In this document: one piece after another, positions 57,694 through 64,000 of the stretch
How the letters are laid out: each line of letters opens with the position of its first letter
How positions within the stretch are numbered: the stretch's first letter is position 1
Source of the DNA: Areca catechu
Lineage: Eukaryota; Streptophyta; Magnoliopsida; Arecales; Arecaceae
Assembly: GCA_021397845.1 (NCBI GenBank)
Contig: CM038040.1
Span: forward strand, 45,341,088-45,405,087
DNA length: 64,000 nucleotides
Direction of reading: 5' to 3'
Made by a program: the position numbers and the translations under genes
Notes under the pieces: model-generated
Told to the model about the DNA's origin: nothing
Seen by the model: only the letters and a program-made list of their open reading frames with translations
Database searches by the model: none

Positions 57694-58169
57694 GTTGCCC
57701 CCTATCCCCAGGTTCCGTCGAGGCGTCGTGGCTCGGGATGGGGGATTTAATGCGGAGATGATGTGGAGAAGGCGAAAATCTCGCGCCATAATTGCCATGA
57801 TCCCTGCCACCGCTTCTGTTGCGCCCGAAAACCCTATGAGAGGCCACCACGTGCGCACGTTCGACGGGCCATTATTGTGCCATTTCGAAAATGAGGCAGT
57901 TTCCATCGAACCGAAGCGTCGATGCCGGGCGTGCCTCCACGCGGCAGCTATCTGGTGGCTCGGAACAGAAAGAGGCATACGGCTTCTGTCGATTGAGTTT
58001 GAAAAGGAGGGGGACTTTCCGGAAACGAAGTCTCTCCACTTTCTCGCACTCCGCTCTCGGGATTGCCATTCCCCTGGCAAAAAATATTCGATGATTATCT
58101 GCGACCTCCTTCTCCTCTTCCTCCATCTCTTAGCCTTTGTGCCAGTTTTTTTTCGCTCCTTCTTCCTTC

Positions 58170-60346
58170 ATGGCACGTCGCCGCTATGTCTCCTCTAACC
58201 TGGACGAGGCCGGTCCTTCTCCCGAGGACTCCATCGTCTTCTTCCTCGGAGGGGGAAGAGATCCCGGACGAGGTCCGTAGGCGACTCCAGCCTGCGGCTG
58301 TGACCATAGTCCCTAGGGGTCCTAGGTCTCCTCCCATAGTTTCTGCTCGTCCCATTTCTTCTCTTCCTCCTCCGGTGACCTCTCCCTCTGGCCCCTCCGG
58401 TCATGTCTCAACGATGACCGAGGATGACCTTTCTCTGCTCCGGGATGTCTATGAAATCCCAGATTCAACTCATCTTTCCCTCCCGCGGCCTGGAGATCGA
58501 GTGACCTCGAGTGGCCCCGGGAGAATCGCCTTCTACGGGACTTCCTCCTTGGGGGTCTTCGATTTCCCCTTCATCCCTTTTCCTCTCTTTTCTTAGCCAT
58601 TACCCCTGGGTCCCGGCCCAGTTTGCTCCTAATGCCATCCGGGTCATCTTTGCCTTCATCGTCTTCTGCTCCACTTCCCCACGGGTTCGTTGCCCGTTTC
58701 TCCCTCTTCAGGGCTCTCTTTATCCTGAAGCGCTACTCCACCGATGAGGCTGTTGGTACATCTCACCACTCGGCCTAGGTGCCTCGGGTTCGACCTTCCT
58801 TTGTCGATCAAGGGCTGGAAGAACCGTTCTTTTTTGCCTCGGTCGAAGATGTTGACTGGGCCTGGAGCGAGCAGACCGGTCTCCGAACCGAACTCTCAGG
58901 TCGAGCCAGCGGACCAAGAGGTCTTTTCACAGCTGCTGAGTGACGTGGTCCCAACTCTCGATGTTCTGCTCTCGGAGCAGAACTTATTCGAGGCAGGGAT
59001 CAGACCCATCCAGGAGCTGGGTGAGGCTCGGATCTCCCTCCTTTGATTTCATTTTCTGCTCCGTATTTCCCTTCTTTTGAACTGGCTTGACTGACCTCTT
59101 TTTTTCTCAGGTATGAAGTTCTCCGTGGAGAACCTGATGGAGGGCATCGCAGAGAGGGATGCCGCCGAAGGGACTGAACCCCCGGCAAAGAGGGCTCGCA
59201 CTGAGACGAGTCGGGTGACTGCGCCCACCTCCATCACTGGCCTCGGGGCGGCGGCTCCTGCCTCCAAGCCACCTCGGCCCCCGGCGCCCATGTCCCTGTC
59301 GTGACCTCGACAAGGCTAAGGAAGAGAGGAGGCCGGAACCCCCTCGGGCGGTGCCTGCTCAACCAGCAGCACCGGTCGCTTCACGGTGCCACCAGGGAGG
59401 TGGGCAGCTCCACTGACGGACACACCGCTTTGCGAAGGGACGGCCGCCTTGCCTACTGCCAACATGCCCATTCTGCCACCGAGTCTCACCATCGATGCTC
59501 CGTGATCGTGACCAGGGCCTCGCGGAGAAAGTCATGGGAGTTCGTCAGCACCTCTCGGGACCGCCATATGAGAGGCGATCGGGACTACAATGAGGCGCTG
59601 CTCAGGATCCTCCCTAGCTTTTTATGGTAAGTTTCGAGCTCCAACTCCTTAAAGTTCCGTTGGATGTGTCTAACTTCATTTTTCTTTCGATGCAGATCGG
59701 GACGACGTGCTGTTGCTGAGGAACTTCCTCACCGGCTACGCCAAGAAGGACTTCGAAAAGGAGGAGAAGCTCGGCAAGCTCGCAACTGACGTCAAAGATC
59801 TCATGGAGAAAGGGGTCGAGTTGCGAGAAAATAACCAGGCTCTCCGAGCCGACCTGGCCTGTGCCGAAGGGTGCGTCAAGGAGCTCGAGACCTCTCTGTC
59901 GGAGGAGAGGATCTCGAACTAGCGCCTCAACAAGGAGGACGCGGCGGAGAAGACCCACCTCAGGGCTCAATCCTGGTCACTGGAGCGCCGGTAGAAGAAG
60001 TCTCAAGGATGAGTGTAGCCAAGGAGAAGAACTCCTACATCAACGGCTGCTGAGGCATCCAAGAGGGAGGCGCAGGAGGCCGTGCCGAAGTTCCGGCCTC
60101 CGAGAGAACGTCGTCGAGGTGCGGGAGGCTTCCGTGGACTCCTTCTTGAGGGGTTCCAGGTATACCGGGAGAAGGTTAGCTCCTTATCCCGCTCGACCTC
60201 AGCAGTCGTACTGGGAGGCAGGAGCCCACCGGGAGAGCGTCGGTGGCTGCCGGTGACGAGGTGGCAGCTCCCGAGCAGCTCCAGTCGACGGTGACCCGCG
60301 GAGAGAGTGCCCCCCAGCCCGAGGAGGATGAGGCTGCGCCGAAGTA
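58170..60346 (+). CDS. Gypsy 2 antisense gene, relative of the gypsy 1 gene, degenerate
   Basis: Proposed exons 58170-59020, 59111-59626 and 59696-60346. The donors are GTGAG and GTAAG; the acceptors are TTTCTCAG and GATGCAG. The N-terminal part is Ser/Pro-rich (SSSSSEGEEIPDEVRRRL). The core reads LLRDVYEIPDSTHLSLPRPG, RVTSSGPGRIAFYGTSSLGV, FDFPFIPF and, in the next frame, YPWVPAQFAPNAIRVIFAFI. The PxQxAPNAxR motif is typical of the 'putative gypsy type transposon' domain. Exon 1 ends VLLSEQNLFEAG. Exon 3 begins DRDDVLLLRNFLTGYAKKDF, then a coiled coil (EEKLGKLATDVKDLMEKGVE, LRENNQALRADLACAE). Frameshifts near 58230 and 58590 and a stop at 59920 make it non-functional. Introns match those of 10270-12640. 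ATG 58170 (MARRRYVSSNLDEAG) is the likely start. Role unknown; the coiled coil suggests self-association. Confidence 0.65.
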
Positions 60347-60539
60347 GCTCCGCGGCATTTTTATTTTACTTTTGTGTTTTCTTTCTTTGGGGTCTCCCGG
60401 CCTGTCGGGGCCCCTTTTGTGTAAAGAACTTTTATCGTAATGAATTATCTTTTCATTAAATCGTTCCTTGTCTCTCTCTCCCTCTCTTCTTCTTCTCTTT
60501 TTTTTTTGAGTGCATCTTCCGTACTAAACCCTTGCGCTA

Positions 60540-61045
60540 GCCACGGGACTAAGTCCCGTAGTGCTTCCGAGCTGAACTTCGGAATTGGGACTTCCGGACT
60601 GAACCCCGGGCCGCAAGCTGATCTGAGCCTTGCGCGGCTTGCCGAGCTGTTCTCCGGGATCGCATGGATGAATTTGGTTTTGCTCCGCCTTCCAGATCGA
60701 AGTCCGGGACTCCAGACTGAACCCCGAGGTCGCAGGCTGGATCCGAGCTTTGGCGCGCTTGCCGAGCTGCTCTCCGGGATCGCGTGGGCGAATTTGGTTC
60801 TACCCCGCCTTCCAGATCAAAGTTCGGGACTTCCGAACTGAACCCTGGGGCCGCAGGCTGGATCTGAGCCTTGCGCGGCTTGCCGAGCTGTTCTCACCAG
60901 CTGGATCGCGTGGGTGAATTTGGTTCTACCCCACCTGCTCCAGATCGAAGTCCGGGACTTCCGGACTGAACCCCGGGGCCGCAGGCTGGATCTGAGCCTT
61001 GCGCAGCTTGCCGAGCTGTTCTCCGGAATTTTGTGAGAGGGACAT
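60540..61045. repeat. Tandem array of an about 120-129 bp unit in gypsy 2
   Basis: About four copies of TTCCGGACTGAACCCCGGGG, CCGCAGGCTGGATCTGAGCC, TTGCGCGGCTTGCCGAGCTG and TTCTCCGGGATCGCGTGG. It has the same position as the 58-bp array of gypsy 1 (between antisense gene and pol) but an unrelated sequence. Confidence 0.88.
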
Positions 61046-61204
61046 CGTGCCTTCGCGGGGCTTTGCGGTGTCCATGCTCGCTGAATTAGAGCTGGGTGGT
61101 CCTCACCCTACGAGACGAGAGCAAGCATTGATGAAAAAGATTTTATTGCCAAAGTTTAAGGAGCCTTACATTATTGGTAAATACATCCTCAAGTTTGAGG
61201 CATT

Positions 61205-62985
61205 CTAGGTCCGAGGGAATCGGGATCCGCCTAGCTCCTCCAGGTAGTACGCCCCGGAGGAGTGCTTCCGCCACCCTATAAGGGCTTCCAGTTTGGGGAG
61301 AGCTTTCCGCACTCCCGTGGCTGGGAAGCCTCAGCGCGGCGGAGCACCAAATCCTCCTGGCGGAAGATTTCGATCGCACTCTGGAGTTGTAGTATTTGGG
61401 CCACTCGCTGCCGGTAGGCAGCCATCCGAACTCGAGCCCTGTCCCCTCGTTTCTTCAAGGAGGTCCAGGTTTAGCAGCATCCTGGCAGGGTTCTCCATCT
61501 TGTCGTACTGCTCCACCGTAGGGTCGGTAGGCTGAGCTCAACTGGGATAACCGCTTCTGCTTCGAAGACAAGGTGAACGGGGTCTCATCCGTAGCCATCC
61601 TTGGGATAGTGTGATACGCCCAAAGGATGCTCGGGAGCTCTTCCCCCACCTACCCTTGGCCTGGTCCAGTCTTGTCCGGAGGCCTGCAAGATGGTCTATT
61701 TATTATCTCGGCTTCTCCGTTTGTCTGAGATGCGCCACCGAAGTGAAACGATGGTGGATGCCGATGTCGCTGCAAAACCTTCTCAAGCTCTCGACAATCG
61801 AATTGACGTCCATTATCGGTGATAATAGTATGAGGTAGGCCAAAGCGGTAAATAATTGACTTCCAGAGGAACTTGGTGACGTTTGCCTCCGTGATCCGGC
61901 CAAGGGTTCGGCCTCAACCCACTTCGTGAAGTAGTCGATGGCCACATCAAGAATTTCCGTTGCCCAATGCTGGGAGAAAAGGTCCTAGGAGATCCATGCC
62001 CCATTGAGCGAACGTCCATGGGGCGGAGAGCTGGGAGAGTGGAGCAGCGGGCTGACGTTGCACCACGGCTGCCGCTAACACCGGTCGCCCTCTTCACGAA
62101 GTCCTGTGTCTTCTTTCATTTCTCCCAGAAGTAACCTTGATGGAGGCCTTGTATACCAGTGTCTTGCCCCCCATGTGGTTCCACAGACGCCCTCGTGATC
62201 TCTTGGAGTGCGAGTGCGGCCTCTGCGGGTCTCAGACACTTGAGGAGCGGGTAGGAGTAAGATCTCCGATATAGTAACCCATCCATTAAGACGACCATGC
62301 GGCCTTCCTCTTAATGAGGCCAGCCGCCATGCGGTCCTCCGGCAGGGTGCCATTGGTGGATGTACTCGATGTACTTGTCCATCCAGCTGGCTCTTGGTTG
62401 ACTTGCTGGACCTCCATGAGTGTCTCGTAGCTCGGGGCCTTGAGGTGCTCGATGTAAGGATGGCCCAACGATGAGTCAGGCAGGGTTGCAAGGCGGGAGA
62501 GTGCATCCGCATGAGCGTTTTCCCTGCGAGGTATATGGGAGATGCTGAAACAACCGAAATCCTGCCGTGCTCGTTCTCACGAGCTCCAGGTACTCTCACC
62601 ATTGGGGGTCCCGCGCCCCGTACTCCCCCAAGATTTGCCCGGCTACCAGCTGCGAGTCGGTGAAGACCTTGAGGTTGGCCATGCCCAACTCGCGGGACAC
62701 TCTCGCCCCGCGAGGAGTGCTTCATACTCTGCTTGATTATTAGTGCGGCGAACTGGAAACGGAGCGCACATTCGATGACAACTACTTCACCGTTGGCGAG
62801 GATGATCCAGCTCCACTCCCGCTGGAGTTCGAGGCTCTGTCTACATGAAGGATCCAGACGTCTTCCTCTGGTCCTGGCTCCGGCTGCCGGTCTTGAAGGC
62901 TCTCTTCCGTCCCCTCGTCCAGGCCTGCACACTCGACCAGAAATCAGCGGTACCTGTGCCTTCATGACCGACCTGGCCTGTAGGT
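61205..62985 (-). pseudogene. Gypsy 2 integrase and partial RNase H
   Basis: Minus strand, from 62985: KAQVPLISGRV-type start of the RNase H linker and second RNase H text, heavily frameshifted; DGLLYRRSYSYPLLKCLRPA (62270-62210), the integrase zinc-binding start; MAIDYFTKWVEAEPL (61945-61900), the catalytic core; ELPSILWAYHTIPRMATDET and PFTL (61645-61575); and LRRAEASQPRECGKLSPNWK near 61320-61280. The frame changes several times. It ends at about 61205. Confidence 0.82.
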
Positions 62986-64000
62986 GAAACTTTGATCTGA
63001 ACCTGGATGCTGGTGACCGGCTTCGATGTGGAAAGAGGGGGCCGTGGATGAAGATGGAAAATTAGGGTTTGGTGGTGGTGGAGTAGAGATGGTGGACTAA
63101 GCTAGGTTTTGGGGTTGGAGATCTCACACCTCCTCAAGTTTCTAGGGAACCCGGATTTACTCCCTCACGAGCTCAACACCTGAATACAAGTGCGGAGAGA
63201 GAAACACAAAGTTGCTCACAAAGAAATTGATTTCATTCATCAGATAAATTCAAGAGTTACATAGAGTTGAATATATAGACATAACAAAGAAATAAAAATT
63301 TATACATTTCCCCTGTGGGACTAATAGGACTAACCCACACTTTAGGCATCAAATTCTCTTCCCAAACTCCTTCCAGGTGGGCAGCCCAAAAACTCAAGAA
63401 AACTTGAAAATCAGCTCCAAATGGCACCTTATGGGTGTCTCCTAGTATCTCTCCATGAATCAAGGATTTTCCCTTCATGGTTTGCTCATTTGGAGACCTC
63501 CTAGTCTTGCTCCACAATTAGGCTTTCTTGTCTTCCTTTCATGGCTTTGGCACTTTTGGAAACTTTGGGTGCCTCCTTGATTTTCTCCCCAAGACATGCT
63601 CTCTTCCCTTTTATAACTTGGATTTTATGGAACATTGTGGGGCACCTCCTTGATCCTCTCTTCAAGAAAAATTCTTGCCATCCTGGCTTGGGTTTATCTG
63701 GAAAGAAGTTGTCCTCCTCCTTGGATTGAGGTATCTTGATGGATTTCTTCCCAAGTGGTGCAAGAAACAAGAACCTGCTTTACACTGGATGGAGATGTGG
63801 CAGGGAGTGTGGCACCCACTTGTAGCTGGAAAATGTGGTGCCCTATGCAAAGGAATGACACCTACCTGGGCCTTGGACTTGGACTGAGTCAACATGACCC
63901 AACAAAATTGAAATGACAAAATTACAGACTCAAAATTGAGTTGATCAGGTCAACCCTTATACAAAACCAGAAAATCCTAATTCTTCGGGCAAGGTCAATA
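62986..64000. other. Unassigned sequence right of gypsy 2 breakpoint
   Basis: Not part of the Tat-like pol. On the minus strand the stretch around 63100-63290 reads like an LTR leader (CAATTTCTTTGTGAGCAAC, GTGTTTCTCTCTCCGCACTT, GAGGTGTGAGATCTCCAACC), so it may be the edge of another LTR element running out of the window. ORFs here (for example 63770-63501 minus) match no family I recognise. Confidence 0.4.

Larger units (their letters stand above)
55162..62985 (-). mobile_element. Gypsy 2: truncated Tat-like gypsy element with antisense gene
   Basis: Same plan as gypsy 1 and same orientation: 3' LTR (55162-57693), polypurine tract (complement GTTGCCCCCTATCCCCAGG), antisense gene on plus (58170-60346), tandem array (60540-61045), then integrase and part of RNase H on minus (61205 to about 62985). 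The sequence stops inside the RNase H region. Reverse transcriptase, protease, gag and the 5' LTR are missing. It is related to gypsy 1 in LTR start, antisense gene and pol, but clearly diverged. Confidence 0.85.

Overview
This is a plant nuclear window dominated by transposable elements (TEs), with little host coding sequence. The evidence is Ty1/copia and Ty3/gypsy LTR retrotransposons with plant-type Gag-Pol domains, a CACTA (En/Spm) element, a Mutator-like MITE, a tRNA-derived SINE, GT-AG introns and AT-rich intergenic DNA. A monocot, perhaps a palm, fits the mix of GC-rich gypsy LTRs and AT-rich gene space, but the sequence does not prove it. No bacterial features, rRNA genes, tRNA genes or CRISPR arrays were found.

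Host genes. (1) The last two recognisable exons of a type II (external, NDB-like) NAD(P)H dehydrogenase lie at 4459-4578 and 4771-4945 on +. A decayed copia element (743-4315) sits directly upstream, and the rest of the gene is not in the window. (2) An intronless 611-codon ARM-repeat protein gene lies at 28621-30456 on +. It sits on the largest TE-poor stretch, about 25.7-31.3 kb.

TE layout, left to right. Copia A (743-4315, minus). Copia B (5536 to about 25690, plus), which carries two nested insertions: a 1.0 kb Mutator-type MITE in its 5' LTR (6303-7316, 9-bp TSD) and a 13.5 kb Tat/Grande-like gypsy element in its gag gene (gypsy 1, 7857-21327, minus). Copia C (31326-34632), reduced to LTRs plus gag/protease. 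A large non-autonomous gypsy-type element (34680-42050) with about 1.59 kb LTRs and only a trace of gag. Copia D (43690-49075, plus), complete in layout but riddled with stops. A CACTA element (about 49.08-54.24 kb, minus) whose TNP2 gene is split by a SINE (53739-54096). A second, truncated Tat-like gypsy (gypsy 2, 55162 to about 62985, minus). The last 1 kb is unassigned.

Most notable pattern. Gypsy 1 and gypsy 2 are diverged relatives. Both carry an extra gene between pol and the 3' LTR, in antisense to gag-pol. Both copies appear to have three exons, with matching intron positions and a shared core resembling the 'putative gypsy type transposon' domain. Both elements also hold tandem arrays in the same two places, inside the LTR and between the antisense gene and pol, but the repeat units are unrelated in sequence. 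None of the TE open reading frames looks fully intact.
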